Shown here: positions 36,893-50,175 of the stretch, piece after piece
Position numbering within the stretch: the first letter of the stretch is position 1
Layout: every line of letters starts with the position of its first letter
Source of the DNA: Thuidium tamariscinum
Taxonomy: Eukaryota > Streptophyta > Bryopsida > Hypnales > Thuidiaceae
Direction of reading: 5' to 3'
NCBI GenBank assembly: GCA_947034885.2
Contig: OX344758.2
Span: 5,830,501-5,894,500, forward strand
Length of the DNA: 64,000 nt
The notes under the pieces: generated by a model
Told to the model about the DNA's origin: nothing
Seen by the model: only the letters and a program-made list of their open reading frames with translations
Database searches by the model: none
Program-made: the position numbers and the translations under genes

Positions 36893-38916
36893 GTTGTTGA
36901 TTGTTAAGTCATGGTCCAAGCAATTGATAATTAGATATGAATTTAACCTTGAAGCACTCTCATGTCTAAATTTTGGATGATGTACAAATTAAAAATCAAA
37001 TTTCTTTCTCATTATAGCTTCCAAGGGTGAAAGTCATCCTAATTTTTAGAGGTACTTTATGAGGTTGTCTTATCTAAGGGTTGAATTTGGGGTTATTAGA
37101 GTACATTTTCTTTAAAATTATGAATGTGGAAGTTTGTCAAGTGGTTGACTAAGCCAAAATTGCACTAATTCTACCTCAAATTTGGAATTGCAAAAATTAA
37201 GTCATTGAATGAAAGAACACAAAAATTCCCAAAAATCACCATGTCTAGAGAACCTCAATTCAAATCCTTCCAACAAAATTTACCTAGAAAATGACAACAT
37301 TTTGCTTGTAGTTAAATTTAGAAGGGATTTTGAGTTTTTCCTTTCAAAATTTATAGAAAAATATTGGTGATAGCATTGGTGAATCTATTGTATGGATAGA
37401 ATCTAAAACACAAACTCTACAACTTTTATTTGCATCCCAATTCCAAAATATTCTTCCAAATTGTACTTTATAATGGATTTTTCAAAATTGTCAATTTGGG
37501 AGCAATGATCGGAAAAAACCGGCAATTAGTTCATAGTTAGCCGGAGGATTTGGGAAAAAACCCGGTTGCAATTTGTAAATCGGCAAAAAACTGGAGGAAA
37601 AATATGTATAATTTCTATTTTGAGTAAAAAATAGAGGGAATAACTGGACACCCTGCTTAGAAAACCGTTCTAATTGGGGGATTGAAGGAAATTAGCCGAT
37701 AAAGCTCAAAAAGTTTCCCGAACACTGTTCAGGAGATGAATTTGGAGACTCAAGGGTTAATTATGCCAAACCAACCAATGCATATCTAATTCAAAACAAA
37801 TGTTTGAATACAAGAATATACTTGCATTTTGGGAATTCCCTGGCTTGTTGACCATAATCCCACAATTTGATGGGCGCGTTGGGAGGTGTTATTCGATTTA
37901 ATATACTGTCGTGATTACTGCATAGCATGGTCGCGGTGGTGGTTTCAGATCCAGTGACTCAGAAATATGGGGGTCAAAAGTAGGGTCAATCAACCAAGCC
38001 AGCTGGCTGAAACACCGACCAGAGGGGCCTTGATATCGGCAGAAAGCTTGGTGGAGGAGCTATGACGACTTGAGCGGGGAGTATCTTCGACGGGCAAGGA
38101 GTGTGGACAAAGGCGGGAAGTTTGGGGCCTCCAATCACTAGAAGAAATCTGTGTTTGCCTCAACAAAATCTACTTGATATAGCTTCTTGTCTTTGTCAAA
38201 GATTTTTTGAATTTGTAACTGGAGTCACCAACCACCACATTTACACATATCTTTAGCTATTGATTAAGTATTGGTGATAATGACAATGCATTCAGAAGTG
38301 GGTGTACCCAAAAGCACAACTAACCTTAAAGCATCATGATCTACATTCTTCAAAACCAACTGTGTACATAAGCTGTAGAAGGTGCTTTTTGAAACAAACT
38401 TTGATCCTTAACAACTTTTGCATATTGTATCCAAATGCTACATTCTTTGGTGCATTGAAACATGCTTTCACTTGCCAACAAGACTATGTGAATATCTGAA
38501 CAGCCTAATAATAGTAACTAGGCACAGTACTAATAAGTGGCTTTTCTGGGTGTACCCACCTTACTGAATGTCCACATAGCTGCACATGAAGTACTATGTT
38601 ATAGAGCTAGGGCAGTACCAGCGCATGCTACTGAATGTTCTGTACCGTCGTTTAGTACCCGCCGAGTCAAGATCGCAATGACATTCAACTCCTTACTCAT
38701 TAGATGACAAACAATTTCACATGGTCACAGACTCACAGGGACCCTAAACACCGGTACCGGTAACCGCTCTAGATACTTCAAGCCCGTTACATTTGTGATC
38801 TGCATAAATTTATTGTGATTCACGGCGTATAAATTACTCCGCATGAGCCAACGCAAATATCAAAATAGGGGTTGATCAGGCATGGCCCACAGTTCCGCAA
38901 GCCCGGCATATAGAAC
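36893..38916. other. Intergenic; one orphan CACTA-like end
   Basis: AT-rich to ~37490, then mixed. CACTAGAAGAAATCTGTGTT at 38143 matches the terminus of the 352-bp CACTA for its first 12 bases, but no partner end was found, so it is likely a fragment. 38560-38900 is GC-richer, with a CACCGGTACCGGTAACC palindrome near 38750, and has no gene. Confidence 0.35.
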
Positions 38917-39010
38917 GGCAAAGTTTTTTTGTTTTTTTTGAACCAAATGGACAATTTCCATTGAAAGAGGAAACAGTACAAGTGAGACCAAGGGAGCAAG
39001 TCCCCGGCAA
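38917..39010 (-). repeat. LINE 3'-tail remnant
   Basis: The plus strand shows a T-rich tract followed by GAACCAAATGGACAATTTCC and ATTGAAAGAGGAAACAG. The layout parallels the 3' end of the LINE remnant at 20310-20938 (T9 then GAACAAATGGGGGAACCCA). It appears to be the poly(A) end and last ~70 bp of a severely 5'-truncated minus-strand LINE. Confidence 0.5.
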
Positions 39011-39931
39011 CGGCAAAGTTTGTTTAAGGCGCACCGTGTGGAAAATTACTCCTCGTGTTGTGGAAATGACTCCCGGAAAAACGGAGGATGATGAAATTTG
39101 GAAAAAATTTAACTACATACAGTACTGGAAATGGAGGACCCCAAGTTAGTGATAATGGAGTATAAATTAAAATATAACTTTCTAAATTTATCCACGCTTG
39201 GTTGAAAATTCGAAGTTTGGCACCCTGGGTCCGACAAAACCAGATGTAAGTCTGGGTCAGATGTAGCAGGCTATTTAGGTGAGTCTAGATGATCAGACTT
39301 GACGCTTCAGTCCCAGATTTGCAGAGACCGAGAAGGCATGCAAAACCACCTCGCCATAGCCACTGCAAAACCCAATTCCCAGCAAAACACCGATTTGCAA
39401 ACAACGATACCTTATACAAACGTTGTCTAGTTTCAAAATTGTTCAAATACTTCGAAGTTTTCAGTGTCAACAGTGGGAAGGACGATAGTCCCCAAATCGT
39501 ACCACCAACAGCGACATCACAGCACAACACTTCGGCGTTGCACCCACCTCAAGAAACCATGATAACTTGGGTCTGCAATCTACTGCTCCCTAATGGTTCA
39601 CCAGTCACCTATATTACAGGTTGCATCAACAGGATACATGGAAGTCAAAACGCATCGACCAGAACACATTCCTCAGATGCTAAAGAATTACACCTCACTT
39701 TCAGAATGTTTCACCATTATGAAGAAGATCCCCCAAAATTGTCTCCTCGTCTGATGATATAAGTCTGTCGATAGAGACATGAAAAACTACGACAAAGGAA
39801 ATTACAGTCACTAATCAGTTCGAACGTGGCGATGTTCCAAGGCATCGAGTGATGCCGATGATTCGAAGGTGTGTATTTACTGTGGATCTTCAGCTAGTGC
39901 CCTGCAACAGGAGGCTGCAGCAGAAGGACTT
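39011..39931. other. 3' flank of the bZIP gene
   Basis: Probably includes the 3' untranslated region. A 157-codon plus-strand frame (39289-39762) is open but Arg/His/Pro-rich without any motif, and is best explained as antisense of non-coding sequence of moderate GC. Confidence 0.4.
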
Positions 39932-42343
39932 TTACGCGGCATTCAAGCACTCCGTGAAGGAACCGTACCACTCCTCTTGCAGAAGTTCCGGTACTTCCGC
40001 ACCAAGGCACACGTCAAACTGGTCCGATTCAATTGCGTCGTAGAGCTCCTGAAAGACTCCTTGAAACACCTCGTCGGCGGTGGGGAGGTTGCGCTTCCGG
40101 GTATCACTGACGGTCTCTGGGTTGTTGATAACCTTGGGGACCGCTTCCACCTCAAAAGCAGAAGTTTCGCCTCCGTCATCCTGATTTCCAATTACGGCAG
40201 TAGAATTATATCAGTTGCGTGTACAGCAAGCAAAGCAGACCCACTTCAGTCCAACATCGAGGGACAGAAAGAAAAACAAGCAGCTACGCTTCAAGTCGAC
40301 ATCGACGGACAGAAAGCAAAAAAAAGCAGTTACGCTACAAGAGCCTCTGTCCCTGTGGACATAGCTCGGTTTGTATGCAAGGTATTACTCAACTTCTCAC
40401 ATAAAGCTTACGTCAATGCAAGGCCTCCTCCCCTTCGGTCCAGAGCCAATAATAATAAAACGATAGGCGATGAGAATCGTAAGAATAAGCTCCTCTTAAT
40501 TTTATGGTCTAATATATATCATAGAACGGTCAGATATCTTGAGAAAGACAACTACTCACCATGTCAGAGACACCAGTGTCAGGGTGTGCACTGGCGTTGC
40601 AAACGTTACTGTCGTCACCAGAGTCGGATGAGCTATGGCTCAGCGCGTGTCGGGCCGCCTCCAGTTCTTTTCTCAACTCCTCCACCTTCTTTGCCAACTC
40701 GTTCTTGTCCAGCGTGATTCTCTTCGCCAGCTGCTCAGCCATCTTCGACCTGCGAGAGAGAGTTGCATTCTCCAACCGCAATTGAGCAGTCTGCAGGGAC
40801 ATCAGGACGTTGATATTAGATAAAAGATGCTTTCTCAAGAACATCATTCAAAAGAATGAAATGTTACCGAAAAAGAAACCACCGACAGGAACGTACCAAA
40901 ATTTCGAGCTCGTCCAAACGCTCCTGCTTCCTTTGCCTAGATCGTTGTGCCGATGCACGATTTGAAGACATCCTGCACCAATCAACACCACAAAAGTCTC
41001 AAAAAAATAACTCACCATTGTCGTGGAAAAAGTTTACAACTTGGCAACAGATATGGAAAGCATAAAACCAGGCACACCGATAGGTGACGAAAACGATCCA
41101 ATAGCTGTGACTATTCTGCAGAAACCAAGAGTCACAAGCCTTGGTGGTCTCTATAATCTATGCAATACCTTCTTCCAAGCTACATGAGGCCATGTGCTGA
41201 CCCAAATAATCTGTGGGAAGTGGGCAACACCCACAAAAGGGTAACGGCCCAGAAGTGGGAATTGCTCTTCCAAAGTATATGCTAAGTGGTAGCGTATGTT
41301 TCTCTCCCTGTCCATTTAACATCGTTGGCCACATTCAAACCACTTGAAGAAAGTTAAAGACGGAAGACAAAACCGAGCATCACTTCCATGGCCGTGGGAC
41401 AACACACTAAAGACGATCGAAGGTGACCTCTGAAACTACTCCTAGTCATACCCACTCCAAAAACAATAGAACCAAAAAAAACTAATCTAATAAAGAGCGA
41501 CAAAGCGTACCGTCTTTTCCGTTTCTCGTCGATAAGGACAGGCGCCCCATCATCCATCTCAGAGTCGTGCTGTGCATGGCTCTGCTCTTTGACTGCCGAT
41601 TTGCGAGCTTTCCTGCTCTTGGTTACCGGCTCAGGAGCAACATCCACAGTTCGCTGATCCTTTTTAACATCCACGAGAGACGCCTTCGTGGCTGAGTCTG
41701 CCCCTGAGCAGAAGTCCTCTTTAATGCAATCAAACCACGTCGAGAGGGATCCAGTGGACGCCAGGGCATCAGCTTCCCCGATATCTTCAGCATCAAACTC
41801 CTTCGCAGCAGAGGGGTAATCATTGACGAGATCAGCCAATGCATCTTCAGATAACTCTGAGGACTCGGGCAGCAACGAGGAGTCCTCGAAGATCGACAAG
41901 TCAATGCTCCCACTGCCGTACACGCTTGGATACGACTCTGCCTTATTCTCATAGTCAGGTATCTGGTAGCATTGGTTCCTGATGTCACAAGAGAGGAAGA
42001 GCCGATAAGCCATAGCCACATTTAGGAGAGCACAGTATGGCCATGGCCACAGCCATGGCCATATTCGCATCTTAAAAGAAGACTGCACATGTGGAGGAAC
42101 AAACTGGACATATTATTCGGAAACAGACCACATAAGGATCTTCCAGCAAACATCACCGAACACTCCAACAAATACATGACATAACCTTCTACAGAAAGAA
42201 CCACAGATATGGGAAAAAGTGCTCTCTCAACATAACATGCCAGCACCAAAATTTTAGGGCCAGAGAAGTAGGAAAAGCGACGCTCACCGAAGGAGATCGG
42301 GCACAGAAATTGTGGCCCGCTGATCAATCAACCCGTGACACAT
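39932..42343 (-). CDS. bZIP transcription factor
   Basis: Five exons (42343-42288, 41978-41511, 40972-40897, 40790-40560, 40180-39932), all GT-AG and in phase, encode 359 residues. The N-terminal half is acidic and Ser-rich (LSIFEDSSLLPESSELSEDA, ~60-80) and may be an activation region. The basic region is KRKRRMSSNRASAQRSRQRK (171-190), with the invariant N179-x7-R187 and the first zipper leucine at L197 (R-x9-L). Heptad positions are L197, L204, L211, A218, I225, L232 and L239, a long zipper running to about residue 246. The C terminus (278-359) contains PTADEVFQGVFQELYDAI and EVPELLQEEWYGSFTECL, which I do not recognise. An intron splits the basic region at R175. The protein should bind ACGT-core DNA as a dimer in the nucleus; I cannot place it in a standard plant bZIP group. 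Confidence 0.9.
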
Positions 42344-43440
42344 TGTGCTCCAATTACTTCACTTCCGCACCCAAATCGGCTTCAACTTCAAGATCGCGCA
42401 AGAACGAAGAAAAACTCTGCACAAGGAAGCCATGAGAGAGAGTACTGCATCAGCCCTATGCTCCACCAACCATCACTGTCACGATCCTGACCGTCCAAGA
42501 CACCAAAACCACACGTCTTTCACATTTGCTAAGTCACACGACATGTCCCAAAATCGTCGAACTCATCGCCCAACCTGAAAGACGCCGCACAACACCACGT
42601 GCCCTCGCATAACAGCACGTCCTCTCACATAACCTCAATTCGCATCCAAAAAATCCACCAAATGTAGACCCCGATCCCTGTACTCACCTTCAAAACTCCG
42701 TCTCCAGTACGCAGAAAGGGAAACAACAACCACTATGGTGTTTTCTCCTCAACTCTTCGTGAAGTACAAAGCTTTCTTCCACCTGTACTACAACGACTAC
42801 GATTGTACTACTACAACTACAACTGTACTACTACAAAGCTATTGTTGAGTCAATCAAACCCACGAACATCTTCAAGCAGGATGCAACATGAGATACTCCC
42901 ACTCCTTGAATTTACCGAAGGGCAGAACCCCACCAGTCATCCGATGCAACTGTCCCACGAAAAGCTACGAGCGCCCTTACAAACCTCCCAACCAACAACA
43001 ATGCCAATGCCGTAGAACGAAAGTCAAGGACTGAAAGTGGGAATGCATGCTCAGAGGACTTAAGATATCTACGGGGGGGAAGAAAGACAGAATGAAGGAG
43101 TCTGTTGTGGCGGCCCCCAGCCCAGTGGCAACAACGGCGTTGGTTGCGTTGGCCCCCACTGACATCGATCGACAGGCATCTGGTCATGGCATACATACTG
43201 TCTGTCTGTGTCCAGGTTCAGGGTTCGTAGCGCAGGAGGTCTCCTTCTTCGTCCATTCAGACGGAAGTTGAGTGACGCCCACGTATTTTCGTTCGTTTGA
43301 GAGGGGGCCACCGAGGGGACGACGGAGGTTATGTTGCTTCTGGATGGTTTCGAATGCTCGTTCGTTCGTCCTTCTGTCTGTCTGTTTGACGGACTAAAAG
43401 AGTTAAGTTATTTCAACTTAGGGACGAAATCCGTCAACTA
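42344..43440. other. 5' flank and probable promoter of the bZIP gene
   Basis: GC-richer than the repeats, with overlapping frames on both strands and no domain. It contains a (CTACAA)n-like stretch at 42788-42840 and tetranucleotide runs (GTTCGTTCGTCC, CTGTCTGTCTGTTTGACGG) at 43350-43395. Confidence 0.4.
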
Positions 43441-45472
43441 CAAAGAACCAAGCTCAATCTCAAGAGGGAAATTGAATTAGTCAACGATAATTAGCATGTT
43501 GCAATGGGTGTTGCACACCCCTAATGAACACTAATAGCAAGTGAGTATACTTATTATTAGGGTTTGTCACACCTTCTTCAACATCACTACAATTCTCGGA
43601 GAAGGTACAAGCAATAGTTCCTGGTTGGTAGTTTGTACAAAGTGCAACTTGGTTTCCTTGAAAATTTAAAGTGTCATTTCTTTTTCACCAAAAGGTGAGG
43701 AAATGTTTTCAAGGAAACCTAAATTCTTAAGGAATTCTATAGTTTGGTTGGTTGTACTAGATTTATAAAGCTTCCATCAACTTTGTAATAATAGATTCCT
43801 TAAGAATCACTTCAAATGGTAAAAAGGGGGGTCCACACCTCCTTTACACATAGAGGCTTGAAATTGGCTCCTATTTTCTCTCACCAATTTTTCCAACTTC
43901 ATAGAATTCTCCTTTGTAGAGAAGGTGTGACTACCCCTGTTATTATTCATAAATCATTTTTATTGTATCTTGTTGGCAAGTGAATAAGGACTTAAAAAGG
44001 TCTTCAATTAGCATAATTTGAACATAGCATGTGTAAAGTATGAAATTGTATAGTATTCTATGCAAGTGTAGTACTAGTATAAATTTTTTTGGCAATTTGT
44101 TGCCAAAATTTGACATGGCATGTATATCGTGTGTAAGGATATAGGACTTTCTAGGTTTCAAGGAATTTCTTTTGCCAAGTCCATTGTAGCTAAAGCAAGG
44201 AACGACTAAGTCTTTCTTACTGTAATGAATTATGTAATCAAAGTAGATCAATATAGTCTAGAATAGCATAATTTGGCATCTTCAACTTATCTTCTCAAGT
44301 CCCAACAAAATTCTCTCATCAAAATTGCTCAAAACTACCAATTCCAATATAAACAACAAAAATTTAAACATTTTTCCTACACATTATAAAATAGGATCTT
44401 ACAATAGATTAGTATGAGGATACCTATAAGAAATTTCACAAAGTTCAAATGTATCAATTACAAGACATAAGCATTTAATGTGAAGTAATATTTTTTGGAT
44501 TTAGTATGACTAGATTGTATTGAGACTTTGAATCCTCATAACTTAAAAATTTGTATCATAGATTGTAGATTTATAAAAAAAAATTCATATTAATGATTTA
44601 AAGTGAGAGTGCAAGAAGAAAAATAAATTTAGCACTATAATTTTGATTCTTCAAAAAATTGTTAAGGTGAAGTAGGATTGAGTTAGAAGGAAAATAAATA
44701 AATTGTTGGTAGCTTTAAGATGGAATCAAAACACACTAATATCAATAGTGGGATTATCAATGGTGGGATTGTTTAGAAAACCAACTAATTTTTTCTTTGA
44801 AAACTTCTTAAAGAGTGAGTATAATAATAAGTTTAATACAATATCTTTATAAGAATTTGTTAAGAATGCTTGCAAAGGGGGAAACTTCATAACTTTCATA
44901 TCACCCATTTAAATGGAATGAATTAAACCTTTTTATACAAAAAATATAATCTGTAAGAATTTTTAAAATTAAAAATATTTCAATTTTTTGTAGATTTTTT
45001 TGTTGTCTATACTGTACTCACTTTATACAAGTCCCCTTTGATGGGTGCAAAAGAGACTTGCCCAAGTAAATAATATTTTGTCAATTTCTGAAAGATTTTC
45101 TTTAACTATCTCTTTGATGTAGACTTAGTAGATTTCTAGTAGATCAAGATGGGCTAAAATCTTACAACTATAGATTTATTTCATTTAATTGAACTTGTAT
45201 TTGACAATGTTAGATTTATTGCTAAATAGATATGGCATGGCTATGGGATCGTTAAACTATCACCAAAATCTTTCAAAGTGTCATTACTATTTTTGTCTCG
45301 ATCTCATGATTCCCATAGTCACATCAAAGAAGGTGAACCCGTACATTGGAAAGCCTGATAATTGTCATTATACACACATCATTTATATTAGATCCAATTG
45401 GCCATTGTAAGAGGGTTTCAATGCACTTAAGCATGCATTAATTAAACATTATATGTATAAGTTATGCATTTT
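43441..45472. other. AT-rich intergenic stretch, nothing recognised
   Basis: Scattered frames up to 102 codons lack any motif and are AT-rich throughout. No repeat boundary identified. Confidence 0.35.
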
Positions 45473-46585
45473 TAACTCCTGAAGTCCAAGGCCTTTTATC
45501 ACATAAAAATACTTATAACTGTCATGTATATTGTTTAAAGCAAAAAGTTTAAAAAAAAATTTGACTCTAGGTGTACCAAAAAAACAATAATAGACTCTCA
45601 AAAACTTTCAAATTTTAATTGTACACATCTTGTGCAATCAATATCCTCTTTAACTATTTTACTTCCAAAACAGTCAAAAACTGCCATTTCTACTACCAAT
45701 AATAATTTTTTTCCTTAAAATATTTGTTGAGATTTGTAACCATAGGATGTTTTAGTAAATTGGTTTGAAAAAATGGAAAAAAATTCAGAGTTTTTCACTA
45801 TAAAGATTGCAAGATACTAGTGTTTGAATGCTTAAAAATTATTTCTTTTGACCCTATAGAAAATAGGGTAGCTACACTTCAAAAGGCAACAATTATAAAA
45901 AATGATCCAAAATGGTTGTGCTTCTTTAGATTCATTGTTCAAGATAAATAAGATACTTGCCTAGAAAATTTCAAATTATTTGAAATTGTACAACATATAG
46001 AAAAAAAAATATTAAACAGAAAGGAATAAGAAATGATCCAAAATACAAAATTGTGAAGAATTTATTTATAGGATTGAAAAATGCCAATCCCAATGGTTAG
46101 AATGTTGCAATAAACAATATATATCCCATAATTTTATTTATTTATTGAATATTTTTTGAAAATTGAGTAATTTTTTTTAAAATGGTAAGAAGTAAAAGAC
46201 TTGAAAGTTTATTTTGGAGTAGAAAATCCATAACTACCTACAAACAAAAACTCCTCATAAATTTTGACTCATTAATCAAAATGGAATTATTAAAAGCTTT
46301 TGATGCATACAAAAATGAAGAAAACCAATTTCATATTTTTCTTTTCAAAAAAAGTGATTTTTTCCAATATGTCGGAACTGCCTATTTACCAAAAACAACA
46401 ATGTATTAGGCTATATTTTTTTTTCGTATTTCCAAATGTCTTGGTTTTTAGTACACATGAAAGATATTCCTTGTCTCCACTTTTTATTAAAATTTGGGCC
46501 CAAAATATATAAATGTTTAAATCACACATATCTACCTAAAATTGCTATATTGCCAAATTTAGGAGGCTCATCTTTCAGGGGTTGA
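45473..46585. mobile_element. Family A element, copy 3 (diverged)
   Basis: The left end TTAACTCCTGAAGTCCAAGG resembles the family terminus, and the right end CTTTCAGGGGTTGAA is a decayed version of CCTTTAGGGGTTAA. Interior landmarks (AACTGCCATTTCTAC, AAGATTGCAAGATACTAGTG, CCAATCCCAATGGTTAGAAT, TGACTCATTAATCAAAATGG) are in family order. It is ~200 bp longer than other copies at its left side. Confidence 0.65.
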
Positions 46586-46686
46586 AAAAAACACTTTTCC
46601 AGGATGTAAGTGTTGTATTTTATATAGTATTCATTGTATATAAGGTAGGAGCATCCAAAGTGGTAGATCAATTTCTATGTAAGCTA

Positions 46687-47017
46687 GGGGAGGACACTTC
46701 CCGTTTTTTAATAACCTACGTGCGGCGGAAGATAGGGTACATTTAAATAATCTTGGGTAAAATTTATAAGAAATTTATATATAAAATAGGGGACATTAAA
46801 AAGGCAAAGTGTTTTAAAAATAAAATAGGGGACATTAAAAAGGCAAAGTGTTTTAAAAATAAAATAGGGATGATAATATGGCTGATTTTTCCGCTTTATG
46901 GTAAAATAGGGACTCTTTTAATGTTGCCAAGTAATGATTACAAGTAATTGATAGCCCCCCTAAAAATACCCCACCACCGCACGTGGGTCCCCCAAATACA
47001 CAAGAAGTGTCCTCCCC
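46687..47017. mobile_element. Mutator-like MITE candidate, 331 bp
   Basis: GGGGAGGACACTTC at the left and GAAGTGTCCTCCCC at the right are perfect inverted complements; a second inner inverted pair is ACGTGCGG and CCGCACGT. TATGTAAGCT and TATGTAAGGT lie just outside (46677-46686 and 47021-47030), a 9-of-10 match consistent with the 8-11-bp duplications of Mutator-type elements. Two tandem 39-bp units (AAATAGGGGACATTAAAAAG) lie inside at 46783-46862. No transposase. Confidence 0.65.
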
Positions 47018-47390
47018 GGGTATGTAAGGTATTCATTTTAGAACATAAATGTAGATAGATTGTAAATAGGCTATCATTCAGGTCAAAAAAATAAGCTATC
47101 TAAAGTCTATCTACATTTAAATTTTGAAAGAAATACAATGAAATAACTATGATGTATACAATGTGACGCCATTAGGTACATTGACACCATTGGATGCTTC
47201 TACTTTATAACTCAAGAATATTCAAATATACCTAATTGAAGAATTTTATATAAATGGATGGAAAATTATTAGATGAATAAAAGTTATGAAACTCCAAAAT
47301 ATATATGTATTTGGAGGACAAAAACCTTGTCATATTGGTCATCAGAACAAAGTTGTCTTTTTCTGCAATCATAATATTATTGACCTCTTA

Positions 47391-47655
47391 CACTGGAAAC
47401 ACCCAAAATCGTCCAAATAAAAAATTCAGCATAGTTGGAGGCAACGTTTTCTAAAAATGATATTTTTCTAGTATTAGCGAGTAAAAATCATGAATATTCA
47501 AAAAGAAAATTAGATTTTTCGGATACAGTATGTAATTTCTACAAATTTTCAAAGTATTGGCTCCCTGGACCTATGGAACTGTCTTGTAGGTGCCCCCAAA
47601 GCTGAACCCTACGAAAATCAGCACTTAGCCAACCAAATTTTCATATGTGTCCTTC
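47391..47655 (+). repeat. Family E dispersed repeat, copy 1
   Basis: Colinear with 53207-53465: ATTCAGCATAGTTGGAGGCA, AGTAAAAATCATGAAT, TCAAAGTATTGGCTC and CTGAACCCTACGAAAATCA. Ends are not defined and no open frame is shared. Confidence 0.75.
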
Positions 47656-50175
47656 AGTTGTATCAACAAATTACAATCATACATGTGGCAAACACATTAA
47701 GGGAAGTCTATTGACGCATTTGGATGAATCTACAGTCCACTGCAAGGAACAGGTGCAGGAATGGGTGTTTTGCCCTTAATGTCCAAATTTATCTCTTCTT
47801 GTGTATTATTTGGACCCTTAGTGAATAAACTACATATTTTCCAAATGCCCCAAATTGGTAAACCACACCTGAAAACAATCCTAGACACCATTGTATATTT
47901 TGTTGCCAAAAATCATTATGACCTTTATGATAACAAAAATGTACAGGATTTAAAAGAGATTTTTGGAAAGCATTCCACCTAGTCTGAACCATAACATTGA
48001 GTAGCCCATAAAAAGACTGCCTTTCCCTTTCTGAAGTCCCCATCACCTAATTTCATCTGACATTTCTTGAAGTTTGTAACTTTAGTTACTGAATGGTGTG
48101 GGATATTCCACACCATTTCATCCGCTGGGAGGCAGTGTAACAAGCTGCTACTGAATGTTATAACGAGCCAAAGTCAAAGGCTAGGGATTTTCCATTTTTT
48201 CTTATTAAATAGCACCATATAAACTTGAATGGATATTTAGTGAGTATTTATTCCTCCATCTAGAAATGGCTTCCGGTTCCCAATAATTTTTTGCAATAAG
48301 TTTAATACTACATTTTCAAAAGGCTTTAACCTTTAAGCGCTCAAGCAATCATTTCTGGTCACTCGGTCACTCCTCAACATCAAGAAGAATTTTTGGGCAG
48401 AAAAAAAAATTCAAATTTTTTTTTTTGGTTTTGAAAAAACTAGATTGTCTTTTAGCATTTTTATTCAAAACTAAGATCAATATGGTGAAACAAAAATTAT
48501 AAGAGAAATAGCTCAAAGTGTTTATAATTGCCTAATGTTGAAAGACTTACTATTTGGGAAAAGTGTTGATGCTGTCATGACTAAATCTTTTGCATTTTTT
48601 CACAATTCAATAGAAACCACAATTTTGACCAATCATTAAAAAATTCATATGCTAAATATAAAAATTGTATTTTTGATGAATTCTTGAAGTTATATCTTTG
48701 AAATTCATTTGAAGAGAATCTAAAAGTAATTTTATAATTTTGACCGTATGGATACTTCCTACATTTTGTACTTGGCATTATCTTCTTTGATGCTAACTTC
48801 AAAAAAGTTATAGGACTTGTACCTTTATAGTCACATTTGTGTTTTATTCTAACCCCTTGGGCTTTTAGTGATTAAAACTTTAAGTTCCAAGATCATTGGA
48901 GTACACCAAACTTTGTTCATCACTCAAGGCAAGTTGACTACACATTTTTTCAACAAAAAATCCCAACCATTTTGTTCAACCAAAAGATCATTTTGGCACA
49001 AAAGAAGTACTCTATATTAAAGAAGGTAGAGCAATCCAATATTGTCAGGCATCTAAATCTGACATCACTATTAGACCCTCTTATTTGTGTCAATCAACTA
49101 TCCATTACAACAACCTCAACAACCCTCTAATATCATGACGAAGCATTTTGGGATGGGACATGTCAATTATCCATTATGTTAGCTTGAGCAATGTTGTAAC
49201 ATTCTAACAAATCATTTTGGGATAAAGCATGTCAACTATTAATTACGACAACCTTAGCAACCGTGTAGCATTATGACAATGCATTTTGGGATGGGACATG
49301 TCAACTGTCCATTATGATAACCTTATCAACCGTATAGCAACATGACAATGCATTTTGGGATGGGACATATCAATGTGTGGTGTAGCATGAATCTACCTGT
49401 ATTTAGTCCCAAGAAAATTTGAAAAATCATAGAAAATTCATTTCTTGTTGAAAAGTCTTGATTCTTCTTGCAAATGGTTTCTTTCATTTTGAAAAATACA
49501 CTATGAGTTGACAAATAGCTTCTTTAAGGTAACTACATTAATCTAGGGGTATTCAAGTAATCCATACTAATTAATTGACATTTCACTTTATTTATATATA
49601 TATATATATACCTTTGTTGTACATCAATTGTAATTGAAATGTCTTGGAGTTGTACATCATGTTTCAAGTTTTCCATGATAAATCCCTTGAAATCCCTCTT
49701 CATATGTGCTTGATAGTAGCATATAAACAAGAATCTTCATCTTATACTTGATTGCCACATGAGATTCTCCCGGTTAAATTTCAAAAATATTTGTGCTGCT
49801 CATGAACAAGTATAAAACCAGTACATTTCTCAGGCAAGTAACTTAAAGGTCAGAATTCCGTGCAGTTAATTGAAGTACCTCAAGGCAACTGAACGTTAAT
49901 AATAACTTCCCTTTTTTCTTTTTCTTTTCCTGAAACAACCCCAGTAACAAACTGGCGTTCAGTTCCCTTTCTCCACAGTCCACAACAAGAAGCCCATTTC
50001 TGACCAAATAAGCAATTGAGCTTACACGGAGTGCACATACGTGGAGGGAGGAAATTTCCCCATGTGCTGAATTGGACTTGAAAAGAATTTCATATTCTTT
50101 CATAATTTTATTTCCCAAAACAAAATTATCATGAATTTTCTAAGTGAATATTATGTTCATCCTGAACTAGTTATA
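47656..50175. other. AT-rich intergenic stretch with a tandem repeat
   Basis: A 73-codon plus frame (47761-47982) and its surroundings have no recognisable domain. The 69-bp array at 49085-49372 is listed separately, and a (TA)n tract lies at 49591-49611. 49840-50110 is a little GC-richer without a gene. Confidence 0.35.
49085..49372. repeat. 69-bp tandem repeat, about four units
   Basis: The marker GCATTTTGGGATGGGACATG recurs (variants) around 49151, 49220, 49289 and 49358, exactly 69 bp apart, with intervening TCAACTATCCATTATGACAA and CAACCGTGTAGCAT blocks. The last two units are most alike. Confidence 0.88.

Noticed and set aside
39289..39762. 157-codon plus-strand open frame
   Set aside because: Arg/His/Pro-rich translation without motifs, located in the presumed 3' UTR of the bZIP gene.
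39869..40717. 282-codon plus-strand open frame
   Set aside because: It runs antisense across the last two bZIP exons and an intron, whose minus-strand reading has clear domain structure and correct splice phases.
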